DNA of 64,000 bases from a bacterium. Its GTDB lineage: Bacteria; SZUA-182; DTGQ01. Positions 1-8,337 of this stretch are shown piece after piece. The position numbers and the translations under genes were made by a program. Within the stretch, counting starts at the first letter, position 1. The number at the start of each line of letters is the position of its first letter. The notes under the pieces were generated by a model. It was given only the letters and a program-made list of their open reading frames with translations, ran no database searches and had not been told where the DNA came from. The DNA lies in NCBI GenBank assembly GCA_040755755.1, contig JBFLZW010000055.1, positions 106,444 to 170,443 on the forward strand. The letters run 5' to 3'.

Positions 1-720
1 AAGAGGATTCTCTACAATGCAGCCAAATCCTATTCCAATCAACTGAAGGAGGGAGAAGACTACCTGAAGCTCAATCCGGTCATAGCCCTTACCATTACTG
101 ATTTTATCATGTTCGAGGAGCCAAAGATTATCAGCAAATTCTGCCTCACAGAAAAGGATGATTTCTTCCAGTACCCCAATTCTGATCTTGAGCTGGTGTT
201 TGTCGAACTGCCGAAGTTTAAGAAAACCGAAAAGCAGTTAGCCGATATCACGGATAAATGGATATACTTTCTGAAGAAGGCAGGCTCATTGGAGTTAGTC
301 CCGAAAACCCTGGCGGTCGAGCAGCCCATATCCCATGCCTTCCAGATAGCCAATAAAGCCAACCTGACCCGTAAGGAACTGGATGATCAGGAACGTCGGG
401 AGATGTTTATCCGGGACCAGCGAGGGATAGTAATCAAGGCGATTGAGCAGGGCCTTGAGCAGGGAATTAAACAGGGAATTAAACAGGGAATTAAACAGGG
501 AATTAAACAGGGGCGACAACAAGGGCTCCTTGAAGCTATCTCTCTGGGGCTGGAGCTCAAGTTTGGCGAAGAAGGGTCGCAGCTTGTTGGCCAGATCAAT
601 AAAATAGACTCGATCGAACAGTTAGAAAAAATTAAGGAAGCAATCAGAACGGCATCAAGCTGCAAGGAGATAGAAAATTTAATTCTCAACGTCCGGGGCA
701 ATAAATCCGTGGGCAGTTAA
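1..720 (+). CDS. Rpn / PD-(D/E)XK nuclease family transposase-like protein (3' part)
   Basis: The reading frame is open from base 1, so the gene starts left of the window; 239 residues are visible. The text around residues 20-40 (LNPVIALTITDFIMFEE) and the following FFQYPNSDLELVFVELPKF resemble the middle of Rpn/PDDEXK_2 proteins, a family of recombination-promoting nucleases often annotated as transposases. The catalytic PD-(D/E)XK core would lie in the missing N-terminal part. The C-terminal third contains a Gln/Gly/Lys-rich run (EQGLEQGIKQGIKQG...RQQG) typical of the linker in this family, encoded by a 12-bp tandem repeat, followed by a helical tail of about 60 residues. Family assignment is by recognition; activity cannot be judged without the N-terminus. 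Confidence 0.75.
   Translation, partial: KRILYNAAKSYSNQLKEGEDYLKLNPVIALTITDFIMFEEPKIISKFCLTEKDDFFQYPNSDLELVFVELPKFKKTEKQLADITDKWIYFLKKAGSLELVPKTLAVEQPISHAFQIANKANLTRKELDDQERREMFIRDQRGIVIKAIEQGLEQGIKQGIKQGIKQGIKQGRQQGLLEAISLGLELKFGEEGSQLVGQINKIDSIEQLEKIKEAIRTASSCKEIENLILNVRGNKSVGS
460..507 (+). repeat. 12-bp tandem repeat, four copies, inside the Rpn-like gene
   Basis: Four exact copies of CAGGGAATTAAA in phase with the codons, each encoding Q-G-I-K, followed by a degenerate fifth copy. Copy-number change would add or remove four residues without a frameshift. Confidence 0.95.
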
Positions 721-824
721 ATCAGCAAATAGGTAGTGTGTGGTATTTTGTAGGGGCAAAACCCCTTACCCCCCGCCGGACCAAACCTGGCGAGGGGTAT
801 CCGGGAAAAAGGGCATTTGCTCTA

Positions 825-1773
825 TTAATCCATCAAATCCTGATCAACATCAAATTGCTGCGGGCTCAATTTCTCAGTAGGACTGATACTATCGGGTGAA
901 CCGGGTGCCGTTCCAGGAATCACGACCGTAATATCATCTCCATCGGTCTCCGGATACATAATGGAAGCACCAGTAATATCCTTAAGGTCTGTAATAATAG
1001 CACCGTCATAATTTTCAGCCAAGCTCTTGGTGAAGCGCAGAACGATCAAATTAAGATACCTTTTAACATTACTCGAGTCTGCCTTATTCCTACCTTCATA
1101 TATCATAAAGTTGCCGGTCAATTCAATTTCCCATGAACCTATATATAATCTATCGACTGCACCGATTGTGCGGTTAATGATGAGGATCCCAAAGTGCTGG
1201 TATCAATTTTTATAACCTCACCAATACTATTACCATTGTGAATATAGATGTCTCCTTTATCATCAGATTTAACCTGGAATGCGTAGATATCGATGACCCA
1301 ATCGTTATAATATTGTCAATTTCCTTGATTCCATGCGGCTTGACTGTGCCCCGTGGTAATTCCGCTCCATCTTTATCGAGCACACCCACACGAAACCAGC
1401 CGTCCATCTGTGGTCACCTTATAAAGACTATTGGGTTCCGTGGTAACCGCATCCGCTCCAGCCAGATCTCTGTAACCCGGTGTCTTGTAGCGTATCCTTG
1501 AAGAGGTGTTTTCGCTGCCAGCAGCTCAAGTTACCATAAAGGCATGAGCATTTGACAGATCAAGCCGGTGAATAAGTGCAGCAATTTCATCAGGGGTGTC
1601 TGATTCATCCGGGGGGTTTGGTTTATTCGGATCAACCGGTCCAGTCGGGGTGACTGTTGGTGTCAGAGGTTTTTTCTCATCTCCCCCCCATCGCCACCAC
1701 CGCACCCAATTAGAATAGCAAGCAACGTTACCCTTGCGATAAATTTGCCGAAATCGCTCCTTACGATAGTCAT
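825..1773 (-). pseudogene. Decayed lipoprotein gene of unknown function
   Basis: On the minus strand an ATG at 1773 follows a good ribosome site (GAGGAGG) and encodes a lipoprotein signal: a hydrophobic run LLAILIG followed by Cys, Gly-Gly-Gly-Asp. The frame is lost at a run of seven G (plus-strand C 1683-1689). In the next frame a Pro/Thr-rich linker (PTVTPTGPVDPNKPNPPDE) follows. An in-frame TGA lies at about 1527. The text then resumes as AAGSENTSSRIRYKTPGYRD, shifts frame near 1407 (GWFRVGVLDKDG), again near 1160 (RLYIGSWEIELTGNF), and runs to a stop at 825. The pieces join into one exported protein of roughly 310 residues, with at least three frameshifts and one stop. No family was recognised. 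Several lesions argue for true decay rather than one sequencing error. Confidence 0.7.
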
Positions 1774-1877
1774 ATTTCAACCTCCTCTAACTAAAAACTA
1801 ATGATCTCAACCTGTTAATTGCGGCCTATCAAAAATGCCGCATACATCACCTTGAGAAAACCTGAATATTAATTCCT

Positions 1878-2051
1878 ATGTTCATATATCAATACGGTTT
1901 GGGAATCATTACTCTCACAAAAAATGACGGCAGGATCGTTGTAGTCCACTATCATCATAGTAATGATACTTTGAAAAGAAAAATTCTGAAAAGTATTATT
2001 GACGGGACTCGCTGGACTCAAGAAGACCTTGAAAGATTAAAGTTAATCTGA
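1878..2051 (+). CDS. Small HicA-like ORF (possible toxin remnant)
   Basis: A 57-codon ORF starts at ATG 1878. Its central text (DGRIVVVHYHHSNDTLKRK, then ILKSII and WTQEDLERL) has the pattern of the C-terminal half of HicA/YcfA mRNA-interferase proteins: a Gly-Arg-Val strand, a His-containing turn, then Leu-Lys-x-x-x-Leu-x-Ser-Ile. The N-terminal helix and the strand with the usual catalytic His are absent or replaced by an unrelated 15 residues, and no HicB antitoxin gene lies beside it. It may be a 5'-truncated remnant. There is no clear ribosome site. It could also be chance. Confidence 0.4.
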   Translation: MFIYQYGLGIITLTKNDGRIVVVHYHHSNDTLKRKILKSIIDGTRWTQEDLERLKLI

Positions 2052-2162
2052 TAATGGAAATGCCTTATAAAGGTTCGCTGTTTATTTCCATCCTTTATCC
2101 CGCCCTATTGGGAATAACATAGACAGTCCCTGTCAGCTTACTCCTTGAGGAAAAAAGACTTA

Positions 2163-2191
2163 TTGAGTTTTTAGTGAATCTGTGCTATCCT
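2163..2191 (+). promoter_or_regulatory. Candidate sigma-70 promoter for era-recO
   Basis: TTGAGT (2163-2168) and TATCCT (2186-2191) are separated by 17 bp and would start transcription about 45 nt before the era ATG. Each hexamer matches the consensus at four positions, so the call is tentative. Confidence 0.4.
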
Positions 2192-2244
2192 TGGGCAATA
2201 TAACACGTTAACTTTTCAGGTATTTCTTTTTTAGGTATATAAAA

Positions 2245-3141
2245 ATGAGCACAGATTCATCCAAGGCTGGTTACATTTCCATTGTCGGTGCTCCGAACGT
2301 GGGTAAATCCACGCTTCTCAACTCACTGGTAGGGGAAAGACTGGCGATCGTTACTCACAAGCCCCAGACAACGCGGAACAAGATTCTGGGGATCCGGACC
2401 GAAAACGAGGCACAAATGATTTTTCTTGACACGCCGGGAATTCACCGGACTGCCAGGGCCAAACTTAACCAGCGAATGGTCCGGCGGGCTCTTGAGGCCA
2501 TAAACGAGGCTGACCTGATCCTGTTTGTAGCCGATGCTTCCAGGCCCCTCCAGCCTGATGAAGAGTACACGATCTCGGTCCTTGCGCAGGCCAAGCGGCC
2601 GATCATTTTGATTGTCAATAAGATCGACCTTGTTCCCAAAGAAAATCTCCTGCCGATCATAGATCAGTACAACACGCGGCTGAAGCCCGCAGAAATCTTT
2701 CCCATCTCCGCCCTTCAGGGCGAGAATATGGAAGAGCTCATTCCCAAAATTATCAGCTATCTTCCTTCGAGTCCTCATTACTATCCTGATGATGCCCTGA
2801 CTGATCGGTCGACCCGATTTATCGTGGCTGAAATGATCCGCGAGAAGGTTATCCGGTTGACCATGCAAGAGCTTCCCTATTCCACGGCGGTAGAGATCGA
2901 AGCCTTTAAGGAGAACAATCCCAACGGGGTTATCAGGATTTCGGCCACCATTTTCGTGGAACGGGATTCCCAGAAGGGAATTCTGATCGGCAGGGGAGGA
3001 AGCATGCTCAAACGAATCGGCCAGACAGCCAGAGAAGATATTGAACAATATCTTGGCTCTAAAGTGTTTCTTGAGCTCTGGGTTAAAGTGAGCAAGGACT
3101 GGGCCGATAATGAAAAATCTTTGAATGAGCTCGGTTATTAA
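2245..3141 (+). CDS. era: GTPase Era
   Basis: A 298-residue Era GTPase, the usual family length. It binds the 3' end of 16S rRNA and acts in maturation of the 30S subunit. Visible motifs are G1 GAPNVGKS at residues 15-22, the switch region KPQTTRNKILGI at 39-50, G3 DTPG at 62-65, G4 NKID at 125-128, and a C-terminal type II KH domain with the GRGGSM loop near residue 250. The ATG at 2245 puts the G1 motif at the normal distance from the N-terminus. recO follows after 63 bp in the same direction, a very common pairing, and a short intergenic repeat lies between them. All motifs look intact. Confidence 0.97.
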   Translation: MSTDSSKAGYISIVGAPNVGKSTLLNSLVGERLAIVTHKPQTTRNKILGIRTENEAQMIFLDTPGIHRTARAKLNQRMVRRALEAINEADLILFVADASRPLQPDEEYTISVLAQAKRPIILIVNKIDLVPKENLLPIIDQYNTRLKPAEIFPISALQGENMEELIPKIISYLPSSPHYYPDDALTDRSTRFIVAEMIREKVIRLTMQELPYSTAVEIEAFKENNPNGVIRISATIFVERDSQKGILIGRGGSMLKRIGQTAREDIEQYLGSKVFLELWVKVSKDWADNEKSLNELGY

Positions 3142-3155
3142 CCTCTTAATCTCTT

Positions 3156-3189
3156 ACACTGGCCACTGATCATATGGCCACTGGCCACG
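3156..3189. repeat. Dispersed CAGTGGCCAGTGGTC-type repeat between era and recO
   Basis: Contains ACTGGCCACTGATC and GGCCACTGGCCACG, a member of the short degenerate family also seen at 9075-9093, 14278-14383, 20800-20824 and 51432-51471, always in intergenic or gene-end positions. Confidence 0.6.
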
Positions 3190-3204
3190 CATAAATTTAG
3201 GATT

Positions 3205-3957
3205 ATGTCTCTTGAGCGAATCAACGGAATTATTCTTAAAAGTATCAAATACAGCGACACTGACCGGATCATCACCGCCTATACGCAGGAGTATGGCAAA
3301 ATTCAGTGCATCGCCAAAAGAGCACGGAAGCAGAAAAGTAATTTTACCTCCAGTATTGACCTGTTAACCCATGCCGAGCTGGTGATTGTGAAAAAAGGCG
3401 TTCAAAATATCTATTCCCTCCGGGAGGCGGTTATTATCCAATCGTACCATCGTTTGTATGATGATCCTCCCCGGCTTTATACAGCCTTTTACATGGCTGA
3501 GCTCATAGAGGAGCTGACTCCTGCGGAGGACAGGAAACCGGAAATCCTGGCCCTCATCCTGCGGCAGTTGGATATGCTGCAAAAAGGAGAGGATAGAGAA
3601 AAGCTCACCCTTATCTTTGAGGTCCGCTTGTTAGCCCTTTTAGGGTACCAGCCGCAGCTTGAAAAATGCCTGTTCTGTTCAACCCCTCCCGTATCGTCGA
3701 AGATCGGGTTTATTCCCTCGATGGGGGGGATTGTCTGTCAAAGCTGCTGCCGGAAAAAACGGATATCCTGCCCTGACATCTCGCTGGGGAGCCTGAATTT
3801 CCTGCGTCAGGCTGTTAAATTCCAATTAGCCAAAACTGACCGGCTTTACCTGACTGCTGCAAACCGGAAAGAGCTGATGAGCCTGCTGCACTCGTTCATC
3901 ATGTATCACCTGGCCAAGGAAATCCGCTCCTACCGGTTTCTTCAGATTGGCTGTTGA
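3205..3957 (+). CDS. recO: DNA repair protein RecO
   Basis: A 250-residue RecO, of normal length. It promotes RecA loading and strand annealing in the RecFOR gap-repair pathway. The N-terminal OB-fold begins with NGIILKSIKYSDTDRIITAYT. A zinc-finger-like site is formed by Cys155-x2-Cys158 and Cys178-x2-Cys181, the arrangement seen in many RecO proteins. It lies 63 bp after era and ends 15 bp before the convergent NFACT gene, so the two transcripts meet here without space for a long terminator. recF, its usual partner, is not next to dnaA in this window. Confidence 0.95.
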   Translation: MSLERINGIILKSIKYSDTDRIITAYTQEYGKIQCIAKRARKQKSNFTSSIDLLTHAELVIVKKGVQNIYSLREAVIIQSYHRLYDDPPRLYTAFYMAELIEELTPAEDRKPEILALILRQLDMLQKGEDREKLTLIFEVRLLALLGYQPQLEKCLFCSTPPVSSKIGFIPSMGGIVCQSCCRKKRISCPDISLGSLNFLRQAVKFQLAKTDRLYLTAANRKELMSLLHSFIMYHLAKEIRSYRFLQIGC

Positions 3958-3972
3958 TACGGAGATGGAAAG

Positions 3973-5766
3973 TTACTGCAAGTCCCTGATGTCGGGCGAA
4001 ACCAGGATACTGGTTTTTTGGGTCATGACAACGAGGCCGGGTTTGGCTCCTTTCGGTTTGGAAACATATTTTTTGAAGGCGTAGGCTACGGCTGCTTTGG
4101 TATCGTTTCTGGCTTTACTGAAAAAGGCTGCCAGAGAGGCTGCCTGCACGATGGTCGGGTAGGGAATCTGGGGCAGCCGGTCCGGGTTCCGGACAAGAAC
4201 ATGAGACCCCGCCGCATCCTGGGCATGGAACCACAGATCATCCTTGCGGGCGATCTTGCAGGTCAGGGCATCGTTACCCCGGTCATTTTTACCAACCAGA
4301 ATCTCCAGCCCATCGACCGACACATAGCGGCGGATATCTTTGAAGGACAGCTTTTCAGAAGGCTTTTGGGGACTGGGATTCCTCTGCTCTTCTGATTGAA
4401 TGATTCCCTCTTCCTGCAGGGCATCTCTCAACTCCTGAAGAACTGCAAGGCTGCTCTCAGCCGCAACCCTGCTTTGCCAGGAAGAGAGCAAGAGCACCTC
4501 TTTTTGAACATCCACAAGGCGCTGCCGGATGATTTCCAGGGATTTTCTGGCTTTGGTATATTTTTTATAATAGCCCTGGGCATTCTGAGCGGGAGTCAGC
4601 AGCGGATCAAGGGGGATAGTGATGGACGCTTTTTGCTGTGGATCAAAAAGATCCCTGGCTTCAAGGTGATCCATGCCTTTTTTGATCTGATGCACATAAG
4701 CCATGATGATATCACCCTGTTTCCGGTACTGATCTGCCTGCTCAGCTCTGGAAAGGTCCTCCTCCAGGGCTGATTGCCGTGCCTTTGCCTTATCAAGGGC
4801 CAGATGTATCCTTTGAGTGAGATGATCCCTCAGTTCCTGGACGGCGTTCTTCTCATGCTGGATTTTTCCAAACTGCCTGGCCGCCTGGCTGGCATTTTCA
4901 AAAATTCGGTCCGGGAGCTGCCGCCGAAGCTGCTGCTCAAGGGGAAAAGAGAACAGCCGCATCGTCCCATCCTCTAGGTACAGAATTCCGGGTGAAAAGG
5001 TTCCCTTGCGGTAGATGTCCAAAATCTCCGAAAAGGCCATCCACAAGGCCCTTTTGTGGTCAGAGAGTTTATCTTTACTTTCAGCCCTTTGGCATATTTC
5101 TCCAGCCATCAGCAGGTCAAGGCCGGCTATCTTCTGCTGCAAAAAATTCGGCCAGGAGGCAGTTCCATCATAAGCTTCCAGGAGTTGGGAAAAGCTCTCT
5201 TCAGTCAGTGACAAAGGATCCACCTTGGCAGGCTTTGGGGGAAACCGGTAGGCATGCCCCGGGAGAATCTGGCGATAGCGGTTTTTATAAGCAGGCACAT
5301 ACCGCAGGGCCGCCAGGATCAGCCCCTGATCACTGGTCAGAATGACATTGGCATTCCTGCCCATGATTTCAAAGATGAGATTTATTTCGGCGTGTTCACC
5401 GGAAAAATCCCGCTGGCTGTTATCCAGGTGAAGCCGGAAAATGAGAATACGTTCCATATTGATGACCTGAATTTCGGCAATCACTGAGCCGGTCAGGTAT
5501 TTTTGGATAAGCACCTGCACCTGATCGTTTTGCTGCCCCCTCGCTTTATTGCGTTCCTTCTCCTTACCGAAAGGACGCTCTTCCATCAGGTAAAGAACAG
5601 GAAAAGCAGGATGGCAGGAGTAATAGAGATAGACTCTGCTTCCGCCCCTTGTCATCAGGGGAAAGATGATGTGATAGGGGGCCTCCAGCCAGGGTTTACC
5701 AATTCTGGCCCCCGTAATTGCAGATTGAAGCTCCAGCCCCAGGGCTTTTACGAAGAATGAATCCAT
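3973..5766 (-). CDS. NFACT family protein, RqcH/FbpA-like ribosome quality control factor
   Basis: A 597-residue NFACT protein. In bacteria RqcH binds the obstructed 50S subunit with peptidyl-tRNA and directs alanine tailing of stalled chains; some homologues were earlier called fibronectin-binding proteins. Order: NFACT-N (residues 1 to about 170, with EIMGRNANVILTSDQGLILAALRYV), a long coiled-coil middle (about 290-440), and the C-terminal NFACT-R domain with DLWFHAQDAAGSHVLVRN. The conserved Asp-Arg pair of NFACT-N reads Glu-Arg here (NMERILIF); such acidic substitutions occur in the family. A ribosome site (AGGTGAGG) sits six bases before the ATG. It is divergent from the cupin gene and convergent with recO. 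Confidence 0.88.
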   Translation of the reverse strand: MDSFFVKALGLELQSAITGARIGKPWLEAPYHIIFPLMTRGGSRVYLYYSCHPAFPVLYLMEERPFGKEKERNKARGQQNDQVQVLIQKYLTGSVIAEIQVINMERILIFRLHLDNSQRDFSGEHAEINLIFEIMGRNANVILTSDQGLILAALRYVPAYKNRYRQILPGHAYRFPPKPAKVDPLSLTEESFSQLLEAYDGTASWPNFLQQKIAGLDLLMAGEICQRAESKDKLSDHKRALWMAFSEILDIYRKGTFSPGILYLEDGTMRLFSFPLEQQLRRQLPDRIFENASQAARQFGKIQHEKNAVQELRDHLTQRIHLALDKAKARQSALEEDLSRAEQADQYRKQGDIIMAYVHQIKKGMDHLEARDLFDPQQKASITIPLDPLLTPAQNAQGYYKKYTKARKSLEIIRQRLVDVQKEVLLLSSWQSRVAAESSLAVLQELRDALQEEGIIQSEEQRNPSPQKPSEKLSFKDIRRYVSVDGLEILVGKNDRGNDALTCKIARKDDLWFHAQDAAGSHVLVRNPDRLPQIPYPTIVQAASLAAFFSKARNDTKAAVAYAFKKYVSKPKGAKPGLVVMTQKTSILVSPDIRDLQ

Positions 5767-5801
5767 GTACGCCTCACCTCAAGGTTACCAGCACAACAAC
5801 C

Positions 5802-5829
5802 TTGCCTTTCTCTGAAAAATTTATATAAT
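5802..5829 (+). promoter_or_regulatory. Candidate promoter that would give a leaderless cupin mRNA
   Basis: A perfect TATAAT (5824-5829) stands only six bases before the ATG at 5836. A TTGCCT 16 bp upstream (5802-5807) could be the -35. There is no Shine-Dalgarno sequence between the -10 box and the ATG, so a transcript from this promoter would start at or next to the start codon. Confidence 0.45.
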
Positions 5830-5835
5830 AATCCC

Positions 5836-6231
5836 ATGCAAAATATCGAGCTTATCTCTTTGCCGACCCGAACTGATGACCGCGGATGGGTTATCAACCT
5901 GCCGCCGATTCAGGACCTTGGCAAAGCCAATCTGCACATACCGAGCCTGAAACCGAGGGCTGTCCGGGGGAATCATTACCATGCGCATCACTCGGAAGCA
6001 GTGATCATCCTGGGTGGAAAATGCCTGGTAGCCACCCGGAACAGATATACCAATGTCTGCGAGGAGTTCGTTTATGAGGGGATCATCAAGCAACTGCTTC
6101 TGATTCCACCCAATATCACCCATGCTTTCAAAAATATCGGCTATCGCTCGATCTACCTTGTCTGCTACTGTTCCGGCGAAGGGGCTAGCGATATCCCGGT
6201 TCCCAGTATTGCCGATCGAATTCTGACATGA
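5836..6231 (+). CDS. Single-domain cupin, polysaccharide-biosynthesis type
   Basis: A 131-residue cupin. Motif 1 is RGNHYHAHHSEAVIILGG (about residues 44-61), with His47, His49 and Glu54 as likely metal ligands. Motif 2 is PPNITHAFKNIG with His96. The RGNHYH start and total size match the sugar-nucleotide cupins (FdtA/WxcM-like or the CapF C-terminal domain) that act on dTDP- or UDP-sugars, so a role in surface polysaccharide synthesis is likely. The membrane glycosyltransferase 46 bp downstream on the same strand fits that context. The exact reaction (epimerase, isomerase or none) cannot be read from the sequence. Translation may start on a leaderless mRNA. Confidence 0.8.
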   Translation: MQNIELISLPTRTDDRGWVINLPPIQDLGKANLHIPSLKPRAVRGNHYHAHHSEAVIILGGKCLVATRNRYTNVCEEFVYEGIIKQLLLIPPNITHAFKNIGYRSIYLVCYCSGEGASDIPVPSIADRILT

Positions 6232-6277
6232 GATACCATCATATTCGTTTTCCATTCCAAAGTCCAGGCTCATTGGT

Positions 6278-7609
6278 ATGAATCACCAAAGAACTTTTAT
6301 TCTGATTGGGCTGCTCTGCTTTCTGGCCGCTGCCGGTATCAGGATAAATAATAATTTCCGGTTCGCTCCCGCCTGCGGCTATGATGCTGGCGGGCATCTA
6401 TCGTACATCTATCAACTCAAGGCAGGCTGGGGCATCCCGCTGGCCAGTGAGGGGTGGTCCACCTTTCACCCTCCTCTTTACTACTTTATCATGGCCGGCC
6501 TCTGGAAGCACGTTGGTCCCCTGTTTCCCTGGCCAATGCATATTCTCTTCCGGCTCATTTCAACCCTGCTGAACCTTGGCATGGCCGTGCTCGCTGTCAT
6601 CACCATGAAGCTGATCTGGCCGGATGACTCCTTCCCGGCGCTTCTTGGCGCCTGCTTTATCCTTTTTGTTCCTCTGCATATCTACACCAGCTCGATGATC
6701 GGGAACGAGCAGATGGCGGCTTTCCTGACTTCCCTTGGCCTTGTGCTCCTGGTACTCTATTATCGTAAGCCCGATCTTTGGATCCATCTGGCCGCTGGCA
6801 TGGGAGTGATCTGCGGCCTTGCCCTTTTGGCAAAGTATACCGGCGCTCTTCTCCTGCTGACCATAATCATCTGTCTGATTTCAAAAGTAATCTTTGATGC
6901 AGGAAAAAGAAGGAAACATATTTTTGCCCTGGCGGCAGTTCTGATCGGATGCCTTCTGGTTTGCGGCGGCTTTTATGCCCGGAATATCTACTTATTCGGC
7001 CACCCTTTTGCTTTGAGCCAGGATTACCCCTGTGTAGCCGAAGTAATGATCAAGCAGCCGCCCGGCAGGCGCCGGTGGGTGGATTTTTTCGGATTTGATT
7101 TCACTATCTTTCAGGATCCCATTATCCGGAAAGTCAGGGAGGGTGTGGAGTATTCAAGGTCCCGGTATGTCTGGTCCCTGGTTTACTCGAATTTCTGGTT
7201 CGAATCATTCAGCCATTTTTTTCTGGTTCACTGTGACCCCTGGCGGCAGCAACTGGGAAAGCTGTTACTGGTACTTGGGATTTTTCCAACCGTGCTTCTT
7301 GGAGTCGAAGCTGGCAGGGAGAGCGTTGCTACTCTTTGTCATAAGCTCGATACCCCGATGTTTCCTCTTGTGGTGCTCCTTTTTCTGAATATCGCGGCCT
7401 TTATCTCTTTTAACCTGAAAACCCCTCATTTTTCAGCAGGAAAGGCTTCATACTTTCTGGCTTCAGGCCTTCCTTTGGCCATTTTCATGAGCCGGGGAAT
7501 GCAGCAGTGGTTGCTCAGACGAGGCAAAATAGGAAAAGCTGCCGGAATCCTGCTGCTGGCAGCAATCTTTGGAATTTCCTTTACAACCTTCTTTCTTACA
7601 CATATCTAA
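6278..7609 (+). CDS. Polytopic membrane glycosyltransferase, GT-C / PMT-ArnT-like
   Basis: A 443-residue integral membrane protein with about ten hydrophobic segments. The first periplasmic loop after TM1 carries an acidic/His motif (GYDAGGHLSYIYQL) and later STFHPPLYYF, both characteristic of GT39/GT83-type GT-C enzymes that move a sugar from a polyprenyl phosphate donor to lipid or protein. The family's catalytic Asp is plausibly the Asp in GYDAGG. It follows the cupin by 46 bp and is followed after two bases by an exported protein gene, so the three are probably one operon. Acceptor and donor are unknown. Confidence 0.8.
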   Translation: MNHQRTFILIGLLCFLAAAGIRINNNFRFAPACGYDAGGHLSYIYQLKAGWGIPLASEGWSTFHPPLYYFIMAGLWKHVGPLFPWPMHILFRLISTLLNLGMAVLAVITMKLIWPDDSFPALLGACFILFVPLHIYTSSMIGNEQMAAFLTSLGLVLLVLYYRKPDLWIHLAAGMGVICGLALLAKYTGALLLLTIIICLISKVIFDAGKRRKHIFALAAVLIGCLLVCGGFYARNIYLFGHPFALSQDYPCVAEVMIKQPPGRRRWVDFFGFDFTIFQDPIIRKVREGVEYSRSRYVWSLVYSNFWFESFSHFFLVHCDPWRQQLGKLLLVLGIFPTVLLGVEAGRESVATLCHKLDTPMFPLVVLLFLNIAAFISFNLKTPHFSAGKASYFLASGLPLAIFMSRGMQQWLLRRGKIGKAAGILLLAAIFGISFTTFFLTHI

Positions 7610-7611
7610 CC

Positions 7612-8196
7612 ATGAAGAAAAATCATGATGTGAAAGCTGATCATATCGATTATCCCTTTTTCTCAGGGCTTTTCATTCTCCTCTGCCTGATGCACACTTG
7701 GGCTTTTGCCCAGGCTATTGCCACCTCCCTTCCTCAGCCTCAGCGCATGGTCCATGAATTTATAACCCTGATCCTTCAGGGAGATATTTGCACTCTCCTG
7801 GACCGGTGTGAAGTTCCACCTCTTCCGGAAACGCAAAGGCGTTCCTTGTTCAGCATTCCATCCAGAGAGCAGACTTGCAAGCAAGTCGGATTAAGGCTTG
7901 AGCGCGATCAACTGCTTCGTGATTATATTGACCGGCTCAGAGAACTGATCCTGGTCTTTCATCGCCTTAATATCTCCAAAAAATCAACGCTAAATCTTTC
8001 CTCCTTCTCTGCCGATTCTCCACATCATTTTATTGCCCAGATCGAAATCAAAGCCCCTCCCACTCCACTTGCAATTACAATATCGCCTGAATTAGCTGAA
8101 AAAGACCTTCTTCTCTCCTTCACCCTATCAGCCGGATATTCTGAAAAAGGGTGGACAATTACCCATCTCTCCAAATTGAGAATATTTCCGCTTTAG
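7612..8196 (+). CDS. Exported protein of unknown function
   Basis: A 194-residue protein starting at ATG 7612, two bases after the glycosyltransferase stop, which implies translational coupling. An N-terminal hydrophobic segment (FFSGLFILLCLMHTWAFAQA, about residues 17-36) with AFA-QA at its end looks like a Sec signal peptide cleaved by signal peptidase I. The mature part is a mixed helix/strand domain with two Cys near residues 61 and 66 and another near 88. No family was recognised. The tight linkage suggests a role with the upstream glycosyltransferase. Confidence 0.75.
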   Translation: MKKNHDVKADHIDYPFFSGLFILLCLMHTWAFAQAIATSLPQPQRMVHEFITLILQGDICTLLDRCEVPPLPETQRRSLFSIPSREQTCKQVGLRLERDQLLRDYIDRLRELILVFHRLNISKKSTLNLSSFSADSPHHFIAQIEIKAPPTPLAITISPELAEKDLLLSFTLSAGYSEKGWTITHLSKLRIFPL

Positions 8197-8242
8197 CAGA
8201 TTGCCAGAAAATTCATCAGATTCCTGGGAAATCGATTTATCA

Positions 8243-8272
8243 TTGCATAGACTCTCCATGCTTTGATATAAT
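8243..8272 (+). promoter_or_regulatory. Candidate promoter for the coiled-coil repeat gene
   Basis: A perfect TATAAT (8267-8272) is preceded at 18 bp by TTGCAT (8243-8248). It would yield a 5' leader of about 60 nt before ATG 8338. Confidence 0.4.
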
Positions 8273-8337
8273 GAGGCGCTGTATTGCAGTTTCTTCTTAT
8301 TGAAGCTTTGCGAGAAAAGGTTAAAGGTTTAAAGATT

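Noticed and set aside
721..800. Hairpin GTAGGGG-caaaa-CCCCTTAC after the Rpn-like gene as a terminator
   Set aside because: Short imperfect stem without a T-run; too weak to call.
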